In this document: piece by piece, positions 11,226 through 23,040 of the stretch
Layout of the letters: each line of letters opens with the position of its first letter
How positions within the stretch are numbered: position 1 is the first letter of the stretch
Position numbers and translations under genes: made by a program
Source: Myotis daubentonii
Taxonomy: Eukaryota; Chordata; Mammalia; Chiroptera; Vespertilionidae
NCBI RefSeq assembly: GCF_963259705.1
Contig: NC_081842.1
Location: 181,292,349 to 181,356,348 of the forward strand
DNA: 64,000 nucleotides
Direction: 5' to 3'
Notes under the pieces: model-generated
The model's input: only the letters and a program-made list of their open reading frames with translations
Databases searched by the model: none
What the model was told of the DNA's origin: nothing

Positions 11226-12375
11226 GTTCCTTCTTTTTCATGGCCAAGTAATATTCCATTGTGTAAATGTACCACAGCTTTTTTTATCTACTCATCTACT
11301 GATGGACATTTGGGTTGCTTCCAAATCTTGGCTATTGTAAATAATGCTGCAATGAACATAGGGGTGCATATATTCTTTCAAATTAGTATTTCAAGTTTTT
11401 TTGGATAAATTCCCAGAAGTGGAATCACTAGGTCATTTTTAATTTTTTGAGGTAACTCAATACTGCTTTCCACAGTGGCGGCACCAATCTGCATTCCCTC
11501 CAACAGAGAACAAGTGTTCCCTTTTCTCCACATCCTGGCCAACACTTGTTTGTTGATTTTTATTTTTATTTTTTTGATGGTAGACATTCTTACAGGTGTG
11601 AGGTGATATCTCATTGTGGATTTGCATTTCTCTGATGACTAGTGACATTGAGAATCTTTTCATATGCCTATTGGCCATCTGTATGTCCTCTCTAGAGAAG
11701 TGTCTATTTAGGTCTTTTGCCCATTTTTAAATTAGATTATTTGTTTTTTTTTTGGTGTTGAGTTTATAAGTTCTTTATACATTTTGGATAATTGGCAAAT
11801 ATGTTCTCCTATTCTATGGGTTTCATTTTGTAATAGCTTCCTTTGCTGTGCAAAAACTTTTTAGTTTGATGTAGTTTATTTTTTTGTTTATTTTTTTCTT
11901 TTGTTTCCTTGCCCGAGAAGATATATCAGAAAAACAATATTAATATGAGAATTGTCCAAGATTTTACTGCCTATGTTTACTTCTGGGATTTTATGGTTTT
12001 GAGTCTAACATTTAAGTCTTTAATCCATTTTTAGTTTATTCCTGTGTATGGTGTAAGAAGATGGACCTGGAGAACATTATGCTAAATGAAATAAGCCAGT
12101 CAGAGAATGACAAGTACCATATGATTTCACTCGTGTGTGGAATATAATGAACAAAATGAAGTAACAAGCAAAATTGAGACAGACTCATAGATAGAGAGCA
12201 GGCTGACAGTTGTTGGGGGTGGGTTGGGGTCTGGGTGGGGATAGATGGAGGATTGAGCAAAAGAGAAAGAACTCATGGACATGGACAACAGTGTGGTAAT
12301 TGTGGCAGAGTGGTGATGGAAGTGTAGGAGCTTATAGGGAAGGTTAATGGTGATGGAAAAAATAGCTATTAAAAC
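11226..12375. mobile_element. Young-type L1 3' end with 5' inversion (twin priming)
   Basis: Bases 11226 to about 12056 are L1 ORF2 in minus orientation (e.g. 'cttctttttcatggccaagtaatattccattg'). From about 12058 to 12375 the sequence is L1 3'UTR and ORF2 end in plus orientation ('ttatgctaaatgaaataagcc'), ending in an A-rich tail. Direct repeats aaaaacttatagtaaaa (11209-11225) and aaaaacctatagtaaaa (12376-12392) differ at one base and bracket the whole unit, so it is a single insertion. An inverted 5' segment followed by a forward 3' segment is the classic twin-priming product. Confidence 0.88.
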
Positions 12376-13615
12376 AAAAACCTATAGTAAAACATACTTA
12401 AAGGTAAAGTGTTAGAAGCATTTTCTTTGAGGAAGGAACAAGATGATTCCTTACTCAGTATTGACCCTAGCCAACATAAGTCAAGGAAAACAAATAAAAA
12501 GAATAAGAATAGGAAATACTCATAGATGTTTTAATTGTCTGTATCAAAAAATGAAAAGAAAAATATTATCACTAATTAAAGAGCAAGATGAATGGATAAA
12601 ACATCAATATGCAAAATCCAATTGCATATTTAGATTAAAGAAACATTTAGAATAAGTGACTTCTTAAAAGAGAACCAAATAAATAAAAATGTTACTGTGT
12701 TCATGAATAGGAAAACTTGATATCATAATGATGTAATTCTCCCCAAAATAATCTATAGTTAAATTATTCCAACCAAAATTTCAACAAGAACTGTTTTGTG
12801 AAACTTGGAAAGATTTACACCTATCTTAAATGAATTTTTGCCCTACCAGGTGCCTTATAAAACTATAGTATTAAGACATTAATGTAATGGCACAAGAATA
12901 GACAAATAGATCATTATGACAGAATTTAGAACCAAGATACCTTCCTGAATATACAGAAACTTGGTTCATGGCTAGTGCAGCATTGCAGAGATGGGGAAAA
13001 GATGGGCTATTTAATAAATGGTGCTAGGAATATTGGTGTCCATTGTGGGGGGAAATATAAAATATATACTGCCTCACACCATACATAACACTATATTCTA
13101 GAGGATTAAGTACTTCAATGGAAAAAGTAAAACTTTAGAAATATACAAGAAGGTCTTTATAATTTTGGTATAAGGAAAGGTTCCATAACAAGCCAGAGGG
13201 CACTAATCACATACACACTCACACACAATTGATAAATGTAATTACATTAAAAATAAAAGCTTCTGTTTACCAAAAGAACTTGTAAAAATGTTTTTAAAAA
13301 GCCATAAGCCAGTAGAGAAATTTGGCATATAATAGCTAACAAAGCATTATTATCCAAATATATTAAAGAATTCCCTCTTAGCCAATAAAAAAAATAATAA
13401 CCCAATAAAAAAATGGGCAAAAGACATAAGCAGACATTTCACATAAAAGTAAACAGAGGAATACAAATGATCTATAAACATATAAAAATGCTCAACCTCA
13501 TTAGTGAACAGAAAAATTGCTAACTAAAACCACAGGAAGATACTATTTTCTACTCGCAGGCTGGCAAAACTTAAAAGAAAGACAATAGTAAAAGCTGGCT
13601 AAATGTGGAGCAAAA

Positions 13616-13994
13616 GGTCAGTTTCAAACCTGAGAACTTGAAAAGTCTACAGGACATCCAGTGTCTGGACCAGAGCACAAGAGAGGGAGCAGGGATAGAG
13701 GGTCTTGACTGCTATCTGTGATAAAACACTTTTACAAGGCAAGCCAGGTCACACATTCTCAGGCACCACTGGAACATGTGTGTGTACAGAGAACTGAAAC
13801 AGAAGTTTCACAAAACAACGATTGTTCTTATTATGTGAAATGTACTCTAATATTTTTACTTGATTCTGTTATTTTTAATGCCAATAGCAATTCATAAAAT
13901 CCCTTTCATCACTTCAGAGTTTGAAAAACAATAGGCTAGAGAAATTACTTAAATAGAACAGTTCACTCTAATCACTCAAACATCATGTTGTGAA
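13616..13994. other. Unassigned non-coding stretch
   Basis: No recognised feature between the L1 relic and the next MIR. Confidence 0.4.
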
Positions 13995-14195
13995 AAGATA
14001 CCCGACTATGGAATCTGATGGGCTGCGGTTTGAATTCCAGAATTACCACCTAGGAACTGGGTGACCTTGTACCATCTCAGTCTCAGATTCCTCATCTGTA
14101 AAACCTGAAATCATAGTATTTGCCTCATAGGCCTTGGGTGATGATTAAATAAAGGAGCAGTACCTGACGCCTGACACATGGCTGATACTGAATCA
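13995..14195 (+). mobile_element. MIR SINE
   Basis: 'gaatctgatgggctgcggtttgaattcc', 'aactgggtgacctt', 'tcagattcctcatctgtaaaa' and 'cctgacacatggctgat' give MIR in order. Confidence 0.8.
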
Positions 14196-14699
14196 CCTTT
14201 TACTTCTCCAGCCCTGACAGACAACACAAACTGCTAAAAAAAATTTCCTATGAAACCCACCAATTTCCTGACAATGAATATCACAGCTTAACGACTGAAC
14301 CCAAAAATTAGAGCAAGAATTAAGACTGAGCTGACCTTGTTTTACCCAGAGATTTAAGGATGATTTATGCTGATATATGGATGCCTTGAAATCCTGCATA
14401 ATCTGGGTGTCCTATGACCCAGTAAGGTAATTCTTGGTCAGAGGAAATTGCCCTTTATTGCAAAAACACTTGAGACCACTGTTGTATTGAAGTCATGGCA
14501 CAATGAAAGGTCAGCATGGCCCCAGAGGGCAGATTGAAAAAGAATACTTGTTGTTGAGGGATGTTTTAAAAGCATGATGATTAAACACATAAGCCAAAAA
14601 AATAATAGTCGGATAGCTTCAGAAAATAAAAACACAGGCCCTGGAAATAAAAACAGTAAATGTTAAATAGGAGCAAAGAAGGAATGTTGCTGTTAATAA
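14196..14699. other. Unassigned non-coding stretch
   Basis: No gene or named repeat seen. Confidence 0.4.
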
Positions 14700-14890
14700 A
14701 ATGAGCTTTGGCATCAAGTAGACTCCTCAGATTCCTGCTATGGTACTTAATCACATAACCTTAAACAAGTACTCAACCTCTGTGCCTGAGTTTCCTCATC
14801 TGTAAAACAAGGATACACAATGCCTGGCTTACCCGTATGTGGGACTCTTATAGTGCTGGACACACAGTTCAATAATAGTGCAGCAAGTGG
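14700..14890 (+). mobile_element. MIR SINE
   Basis: 'gagctttggcatcaagtagac', 'gcctgagtttcctcatctgtaaaac' and 'tggacacacagttcaataata' match MIR landmarks. Confidence 0.8.
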
Positions 14891-15434
14891 TAGCTTCGAA
14901 CAAAAAAACAATGGACAGACTGAGTTAAACATGTTAGATTCATATTCTCTCACATGGACTAATATAATTTATACTGTCTGGTAATTAGAGAGAAGACACA
15001 TTCCTTTGTCTATGCTGAAAAAATGTAATCTTTTTAACCATTTTAATTGTATTTTTGCAACTTCAGGCATCTATGTTTTAGAAACCATTTTAGCAGTGAT
15101 TGAATTCAGGTTTCAGAAAAGCAGGTTTGCAGTTCAATCTACTACTTGGAGCCCCTTAACTAAGAACATTCAGGCATTTTTCAAAGAATCAAACATTTTT
15201 TATAACCTTGTGGATATCATCTTTGAAATCTTTGGAACTATTAATAACAGTATGTTTAATTTCAAAGCATACATTGATTTTTTTACTATACCATATTTCC
15301 CACATTCAAAAATATAAAATCAGATTGAGATCATTAGAATAATGATTTAAGACTACATCACTCTCTTTCATGTCTTCATGATTACAGAGAATTCAAATAC
15401 ACACACAACAACAACAACAACAATAACACAAAAT
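14891..15434. other. Unassigned AT-rich stretch with a (CAA)n run
   Basis: There is a short CAA microsatellite at about 15406-15423. A 103-codon plus-strand frame at 15006-15317 lacks any domain signal and is probably chance. Confidence 0.4.
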
Positions 15435-15700
15435 AGCCACTTTCATGCCTCAGGACTTTTATTCCATCTGTGACTTCAGTTTGGAGTTCCCTTTCCCCTC
15501 TCTTCCCCTAAAGTGAATTCTTGTTCATTCCTCTAAACACAGCTCAAATATCATCATCTCCTTTATCATACCTTTCCCAACTTGACCCTAACACACCCAC
15601 TGCTGAAAGAATTAAACATTCCTTTCCCTGCTACCATCACTTTCTTTCATGTGACTAAAATATAGCAATCAGCCATGTACTTAAATAAATATTATTTAGT
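15435..15700 (+). mobile_element. L2 LINE fragment
   Basis: 'tcatgcctcaggacttttattcc', 'cagctcaaatatcatcatctcctt' and 'taccttt ccc' style phrases match the L2 3' region upstream of the terminus. Confidence 0.55.
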
Positions 15701-16139
15701 TTTAAAGATACAGTCCAGGAGTGCTGCATAAATTAGGTAACTGCTATAGCAACTAGACCCCCCCAAAATAGCATAGCCCTAAAATGATAGTTTCTATATT
15801 GATTTCTCACTTAATATTCCAGATGGGTATTTCAGGTCAGTGGTCATTCAAGGACTCAGAGGTACTGTGGATCTGGTACCTGCAACACCTGCCTTCCAAG
15901 GTGGCTCTGGTATTACTCATTCCAGCCCAAGAAAAGGTGTGGTATAAGAGCTCGAGTATAAAGCACTCCCTGGTGTGACCCATGCCACCTCTTTCACACT
16001 CCACTGGAGAAAGCTTAGCCCCAGGGCCGTACCTAATTCCAAGATGGGACTGGGAAATGTAGAGCTTGCCTTGGAAGCCACATCTGTCCCAACTATGATC
16101 TCATTACCATAGAAAAAGGAAAGAATACATTTTGGTGGC
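15701..16139. other. Unassigned non-coding stretch
   Basis: No recognised feature. Confidence 0.4.
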
Positions 16140-16490
16140 CAGTCCACAGCTCCCACCACACTCCCACGAGGGCAGTGGCTGCCCCATTCATCTCCATATC
16201 CCAGCGTCCAGTAGAGTGCTTGGTAAATTTCAATCCTCTCACCACCATCATGGCCATCCCAATGCCCACAATACCAGCCCCAGCAATTTATAACCCCCGC
16301 CTGCTTAATTTTTTTCTTAATGCTTACTACTATCCAGCAATTATTACTTTATTTAATTTCTGCCTCCCTCTCTAGCTCTATAAGGGCAAGATTTTTTGTC
16401 TATTTGTTTCTTATTTTATTTTTAGTGCCTAGAAGAATGCTTGGCATGTAATAGTTGCTCAATGAATATTTGTCAAAAGGAAGACTAATG
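16140..16490 (+). mobile_element. L2 LINE 3' end(s)
   Basis: Two L2-like 3' signatures are present: 'gagggcagtggctgcc...agtagagtgcttgg' at about 16168-16222 and 'agtgcctagaagaatgcttggcatgtaatagttgctcaatgaatatttg' at about 16425-16475. They could be two fragments or one rearranged copy. Confidence 0.65.
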
Positions 16491-17389
16491 TAGCAAACCT
16501 GTTCCTTTAAGGGCTGATATGTCTAGTACTCTGAGCGCTTATTCTTCTTGTACTGACCTCTCTGGTTGCTTGTGCTCTTGGTGCTTTAATGATTTCAATT
16601 AATTCCTGAGTTTAAATCTGGTGAGTAAATTGGCAAGATCCTTTTTTTGAGGACCAGGCATTTTAACACATAACTGTATGTTCCGATACTGGGTATTATT
16701 TAGCAACTGTAGATAAGTAGATCTGCTTATAAAATGATGAGTGATGGGAAGGAACTTTTAACAATATAAAGCCATACACAAAAGTTAGAGAGTTCCTACA
16801 CTAAAACTAGTACTTACTTTTGTATAGAAAATCTACTTTAGTCTAAAAGCCTAGTGACAGACTGAGCTACGGGCAGCTGTTCATAGCTTTGGCAAATAAT
16901 CTGCAACAGAATGGGCTCTGTCTCAACAACCCTGAGATGGACCAGGGAAATGGCCAGGGGTGGCATGTCCAGCTGAGGTCACACAGGGCCTAGGTCAATG
17001 AGAAACTGCAGCTGCTCATGTGCAAATCACTGAGGGTAAGAGGCAGTGCTGCTGGCAAGTCTGTGGGAACCTACAAGGGGCTGTCTGCACTGCTTCAGGG
17101 AAGTCGTCCTGGGCACTGTAGAACCAAAGAGCCAAGGAAACTCAGTTTGTCACTGTACTGTGAGCTAGAGATGGAGTGTGTAGGCCTTTGTAAGCCTAGC
17201 CCATTACTGGCAACAGCACCAACCTCAGGGAAAAGGTAAGCAGCCCAATGTGGAGGCGGGGGAGGGGAGGAGAGGACAGATGCAAATATTTATTATGAGC
17301 CTATTTCGTACCAAAATAACAAATATAAATCATCTCTTTTACTTCTTACAAAAATCCTATTTCATAATAATACACATACTAATATCCAC
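16491..17389. other. Unassigned non-coding stretch
   Basis: No recognisable gene or repeat. The 73-codon frame at 17018-17239 has no supporting signal. Confidence 0.4.
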
Positions 17390-17600
17390 TTCAAAACATT
17401 CTGTTTATTGAATATCTACTGAGATCCCCATACTGTACTAGGGTTTGTACAGCATTATCTCATTAGTTCTTCGAAAATATTAGGGGGTAGGCACATTCTC
17501 CCTATTTTATGGATGATATCCCTCCTAAAGCTCAAAGTGGTTAAAAAAAACTTGCCTGAGGTCACCAAAGTCAGTACACAAATGTGAATCTGAAAGAAGG
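17390..17600 (-). mobile_element. MIR-like SINE, antisense
   Basis: 'ttgaatatctactgagatccccatactgtactaggg' leads into 'ttatctcattagttctt' and 'gcctgaggtcaccaaagtcag', the complement of MIR landmarks. Confidence 0.6.
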
Positions 17601-18969
17601 CTATTTCAAAGTCAAATCTGAGGTGAGAAGGTATAAAAAGCTGGAGCACAGGTGTGGAAATGAATTTTGAGAGAGCTTTGGCCAAAAGGAGAACATAATA
17701 CAGCTGGCTGAAGTTACCAGTAGGGTGTCCTTCCAATGATTCTGGAGTCAATGTCTAGCTTGAGCACATGGAAGTTGTTGATAGAAACAGGGACATAGCA
17801 ACAACATAAATAAAGGAAGTTGAAATCCTCTGGTATTAGTAGAGGAAGGAAGCCAAAGTTTCTGGATGCTTTGTCTATTTGACCACGCACCCCCTACCAT
17901 TGAATGATCTGCACAAGAATGCTAGAGTGGATTCATCATTATTGACCACTCACTACCCACCATTGATTGATCTGTGCACACTCTTACCAAGAACTTAACA
18001 CTGGTTGACACTGATGAAAAGAGAGATGGCATTTCTCTGAGTGGAGGATGCTGATGGGGAAAGTTGCAAGTGAAATGGAATCACTAATTTTATTGGAAAA
18101 AGCAAACTCTAGTGAGTCCAAGGCCAATTAGAAGCCTTTCACCTGCAGTTGTAAACTAGGTGTGGTCACCATAATGGGCAGCAACATTGTAGTGTTTCAC
18201 CTGCATGGACAAGAGTGGAAAGTACAATTGACCTTGGGGTACCCTAGGCCCTCAGTGGACTGGAAACTCATCAAAGATCTACTTGATTTGCATAGCTCTA
18301 AGTTTTATAGACAAAGATATGATGTCACTAATATTCTTGTAATGCCTATGGCACTTTCCATGTCTTAAAAAACCCAAAGCTCCTTGAATAGAGGGAAGGA
18401 TAGCCAAGTATCCTTGAAAAGGGAACCATGAGCCATGTAAAAAATATTGTAAGTATGAACTATACCTGTTTCTCCAAGCTTTCCCCATAGGGACATGTTT
18501 CTTTTAACAGAGTAAATATACCTCTGAGGAATTACTAGGCACTGACCTTAATCAAATACTAAATCCTGGCATCCAGAACCCATCACAGCCCAGCAGGCAG
18601 AGTGAGGACTTATAAAGATCAAGTGATAAATGAAATATTTTGACTCTGTTTTATGGTAAGCTCAGTTGGAACTCTACATCAGTGCTGAAATTTCTGAATA
18701 TAGTGTTGGAAACAAATTCTCAGAAACTCACAGAATTCACACACTGGCTTCCTAATCCATGAAGAAGGGGCCAAGTAGGAAAGGCCAAGGGAAACCCCCT
18801 GCAGTTCCCCTTCCCTTGAAAAATATACATAAAAAATATGCATGTCCCTGGAGGCAGGAATCACTGTGATTAGAGTCTTCATTAAAGAAATGGAAGATAC
18901 AGAAATAGTGATTCCCACCACATCTTCAGTACTTGCCAATTTGCGTAACTCAGGAACATCATTTATGTG
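17601..18969. other. Unassigned stretch, possibly an old ERV interior
   Basis: I recognise no named repeat or exon. The phrase pair 'accattgaatgatctgcacaag' (about 17898) and 'accattgattgatctgtgcaca' (about 17959) is a degenerate local duplication about 60 bases apart. The texture resembles a decayed long element, but no motif allows a call. Confidence 0.3.
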
Positions 18970-19356
18970 TATAGGGTGTCCCAAAATTCACGCAAGAAGT
19001 AGTTTTGATATAAAACACAGGTTTATACTTAAAATTGTAATTTTTTTATTGACTCATAAAGTATACAGTATAGGGTTATGTATGGAATAGTACATTGGGT
19101 AAATGGCCTCCACAGCTTTGCTGGCACATACGCAAAGCCGTGGTCTTCATTGGTCTTCATTGTCCCTGCTCCTGGGCCATAATTGGTACTTGGTAATGCT
19201 TATCAAATTGAAGGGATTGAAATCAAAGCGCAACAGATATTAGAATCTTATTCAATAAACCAAGTAAAATTAGGCTTTTATTTTTTGTTGTTGTTGTTGT
19301 TGTTGTTAATGCTCACGCAAAATTCAAATCTTGTGTAAATTTTGGGATACCCTATA
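18970..19356. mobile_element. mariner-type DNA transposon, non-autonomous
   Basis: Inverted termini are TATAGGGTGTCCCAAAATT at the left and the complement of TATAGGGTATCCCAAAATT at the right. Beyond these 19 bases similarity continues through about 28 bp (left ACGCAAGAA, right complement ACACAAGAT). TA flanks are consistent with Tc1/mariner insertion. The interior (about 340 bp) has no intact transposase frame and contains a (GTT)7 run at about 19284-19306. Confidence 0.75.
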
Positions 19357-21179
19357 GATTATAGCATGATCCACTCTCCAAGAGCTGTTTAATGTGGTGA
19401 CTTTGCAGAGCCCTTCAATTATCTAGTTTGGCTGATATAGAAGATATAGGACATTTTAAATCATCCTACACTGCTAAGTTTCCCAGTGACATCTAGAGTA
19501 TGAGGTAGTACATTGTAGAAAAACAGAATCACTAGTTGTCTGGGAGAAAGCAAACTCCTTCCCATCAGAATGTGGAGGATTCATGATTGGGCTTTCTACC
19601 TTCACTCCACATGTGGGGAAAATGAAGACCAGAGCAATGACCCATCCAGGTTCACTTAGCCATCAAAAAACAAAGACAGGTCTAAACCTCTTTCAGTTCC
19701 TTACCTTACAGCAAAAGCACCTAGAGTTCACTAAGTTCATGCTGAGGTGGGAAATGCAGCTTCTATAGACTTAGAGCCATGATCAGAAGAGAATATGCTT
19801 CCTGGGAAAGACAAGAGACAAAAAAGGAAATTAATAACTAACTGCTGGCCATGAATGATACTCAGGATGCAATTCCTTCCCAACTCTGACATCATTTGGG
19901 AGCTTACTTTCAACTGAATGTTTAATCAGTGGGGGCTAGTGCCAAGGGAATACAATTGACAGATGCCTTTTTCTCTTTAGTTTCCAAGAAAGCAGGTGGC
20001 TCCATCCAAGTCCCCAGGTCCCATGTTCAGCCTAAAGTTCTCTGGGTTTGGGAACAGCCCTGATCCCACAGATTCATCATCTGGATAGGGAGATGATTCC
20101 AATGACATTGACCATAACCATTTGAGAGTCTTTTATAATGTGGTCCAACTGTACAGAAGGGACTTGGCCAAGATGTAAAGGGATTTTTTAAAAGATTAAC
20201 CCCTCTTGCTTTCAAATAAGAACATTTGAAACCACCTGGGCCCTGGAATTGAATTTCATGATGTACTTTGGAAAATATAAGTCTTAGAAATCACATACAA
20301 TGTTAGAAACTAAAGATTTGTTCAAAAAAAAAAAGATTTGTTCAGATCTTAGGGCAAATGCACTCTCAGGTAGGTGTGGGGGTGGTAATGGGGAGGAAGT
20401 GTTTGCAGGGGCTCTCTGAGTTTACATATGAATAGAGAGAGAAATAGGATTTCTGTGAAGGCTGAAAGGAGTCTCAGAGCATGTTCTAAAGTCAATGTGT
20501 TTGGGCTACTTCTTATGTCTAATAATATAGGAGTGGGGAGAGGATCAATGTTAGCACCAATTGTCCCAATCAACCATAGAGATGATTGATATTGCTACAA
20601 CACATTGCCTTTTGGGGATAAGCTTGAATTGTGAGGAACCCTAGGGTGTGGGGAACCCCAGAGTGACACAGAGTATCTCCCAAATAGAATGTGTCTTTAT
20701 CTTCTCCAGTCTCATCTGCTGCTTTGTTGCAGTCCCTCTCCTGCCCAGCTCACATCCTACTCCTTCTATTATGAATCTTTCTGTCCAAATAAATCCAGAA
20801 GGTCTCATGACCCTGATCTATAAGATACCACATCAAAGAAACATTGGTCTTACTCTGAAAGATTTGAATAATAATGGAGAGTTGTATTGTTGATTTTGTC
20901 AAAGGCACAACACTGGACAATTTACACAGCGTCCAACCCAGAAATCCTTCTGAAAAATGACCTTAAATATTTACCCTTAAAGTTTTATTCTCATGGAAAA
21001 TACTGAAAGGCCATCTCTTTCTCTTTTCCCCTCTTTCTCTCTGCACCCAAACCCTTCTCCCGTTTACTGTTGGCTCAGTCCCATACCACTCATGGTGCTT
21101 TAACCTGTCATTTAAAGAGCCACTACAGGAAGTCCTGTGGGAAATGTGGACTGGATCCATGCTCTGCTTTTTCTCGTCT
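19357..21179. other. Unassigned non-coding stretch
   Basis: No exon or confidently named repeat, apart from the poly(A) micro-insertion at 20312-20344 listed separately. Confidence 0.35.
20312..20344 (+). repeat. Direct repeat around an A-run (tail-only retro-insertion candidate)
   Basis: A 13-bp sequence aaagatttgttca is duplicated exactly (20312-20324 and 20332-20344) with only seven A bases between the copies. It looks like a target duplication around a poly(A) tail with no body, though replication slippage could give the same picture. Confidence 0.5.
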
Positions 21180-21340
21180 GTAAGCAACCATCTTTTTCAT
21201 CTGTGCTTGCTCTGTCTGCCTGCTTGTAGGCTCCATGAGGTCAGGACTGTGTCTAAAGGCTCTCTATATCCTCCATCACACCCTGCACAACAATTAGTGT
21301 ACAATAAAAGCATCATGAATGTTTATATACTGCCTATGTT
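21180..21340 (+). mobile_element. L2-like fragment
   Basis: 'taggctccatgaggtcaggactgtgtct' and 'acaacaattagtgtacaataaaa' match the L2 3' end. Short and diverged. Confidence 0.5.
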
Positions 21341-22479
21341 GCAGCATTAGTGATCATTTTAGGTACCATTTCTTCTGGAACAAGAATGTGAGAACCAGAT
21401 GTGTCAGATACATTAAGTCAGGATCTGACACTTTGAGATACAAAAGACATGAGCCTTCAGTCCGACGTACTCACTGCTGGTGGTACTGATGCCTGTGAAT
21501 TTCGAGAAGCTCAGAAACTCTATTTCATTAAGTTAATGTAAGGGACATTTATAACTGTGCATGCTGGCTTGCTGAGTATATTCCCAATAGGAGAGAATTT
21601 CCATTTTTACTAAATGATAAGAAGAACCAAATCTGCCATGTATAATCTTAAATATCTGATCATTGTAAATATTTTCTACAGACTAGCTTCTGGACCCATA
21701 TATTTCAAATATTGTTTCTCCTCCACTATCCACATATTTCTTCTGCCATGGAACAGTATGTGCTCATATTGGGATCCTGCCTTTGGCCCTGGTAGAAATA
21801 TACCAGCACAACTTATCAACTTAACTATACAGAGAGTACAGTGATTCACATCAGTACATCTCACTAAACCCAAACCTAATGCATTCCCAAACAAACTTTC
21901 CCTCAAATAAGTCCCAGCAATGCCTCCAGCCCTCCAACATCAGCCAACACCAACCAAGACAAGGGGAGGTGTGACATATTGTAAATTGGAGCAAAGAGGC
22001 AGTGGTCTGGACTGATTTAAGTAAAATCATTTGAACATTGTGCAGATTTATCTGACCACACAGGCTCATTGCTAGAGCCTTTCTTAGAGTGTTGGAAGAC
22101 ACCTGGACAAGTGAGGATCTCTAAAGCTTAAGTGTCATTAACTCGAGATAAATTCACATCATCTTCGCAGTCATAAATATTCTTCTTAACTTGGATTCCA
22201 GGGTAAAATTAGAATGCTTTGGTCCACTCCTTTCCTGGCTTAGCATTTATCTACAAAAAATCTCTTATATATTAAACCATTGGGAGTTATTAGGAGGCAG
22301 GAAAGCTCCTCATCATGTGTTCTGGTCTTTTTTATAAATGACTGAACCCAGTGGTTACACCCAATCCATTCAGTCTACATTGCTCAGTTACCATACATCT
22401 CCCAACCATCATATGCTCCAATGAGAGCTGGTAATGAAGACACAGAAACAAAGGTTTTTTTAAAAAAAAAAATTATTCA
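21341..22479. other. Unassigned non-coding stretch
   Basis: No recognised gene, RNA or repeat. Confidence 0.4.
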
Positions 22480-23040
22480 AAACATTTATTGGTCCTCTAC
22501 AATGTGCCAGGTGCTGTTTCATAAGCTGGAAATAGAAGGGAAGAGTGAACAAAAGTGAGTTCCTGCTCTCACGAAGCTGGCATTTTTGTGAGAGAATAGG
22601 AGGCACTGGGAGAGGGGAGACAATAAATAAACAGGGAGGTAAACAAGCACCCAATACAAATAAGGATATGAGTGAAAATAGTTTCAGATAATAATAACTA
22701 AGGAAAAAATAGAACATGGAAATCAGTGGATGGGGCGGTACAACATTACGTAGTATAGTTGTAGAAGATGTCTCTGAGGGAATGACAATTGAGATGAATT
22801 TGAAGAAATCAACCATAAATAATCAGATACAAGGATATTGACAACAGAGAAAAAATCAAGTACAAAGGTCCTGAAGCAGGAATAAGTTTCATGTGGTCAA
22901 AACACAGAAAGAAAGCCAATGGGGCTGGAGCAAAGTGAGGAACAGTGGTAACACATGACCTCAGAGAGGTAGGCAGGGACAGGTCCTGGAGAGCTGTGCA
23001 GACCACCATATGCGACTGAATTTATTCAGAGTGTGTCAAG
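22480..23040 (-). mobile_element. L2 LINE 3' half, antisense
   Basis: A long ordered match to the complement of L2 is visible: 'ttattggtcctctacaatgtgccaggtgctg', 'gagttcctgctctcacgaagctggc', 'agacaataaataaacaggg', 'gtcctgaagcagg' and 'gagaggtaggcagggacagg'. It is one of the longest L2 copies here. Confidence 0.78.

Larger units (their letters stand above)
10010..13615 (+). mobile_element. Ancient L1 (L1M-like) ORF2 relic hosting two younger insertions
   Basis: Three pieces, 10010-10411, 11088-11225 and 12393-13615, read as one decayed plus-strand L1 ORF2. The first holds RT-upstream sequence ('accattaaagaaattgaaa', 'acaagtgaattctacca'). The second holds the palm region ('aaactaggagtagaaggga'). 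The third holds the distal ORF2 ('aatggtgctaggaatattgg', 'aaaaaaatgggcaaaagacat', 'aaaaatgctcaacctcatta'). Stops and indels are everywhere. The gaps are filled by a HeliBat fragment and a twin-primed L1. Confidence 0.72.

Noticed and set aside
15006..15317. 103-codon plus-strand frame as a small gene
   Set aside because: AT-rich, F/I/N-rich product with no motif; expected by chance in this composition.
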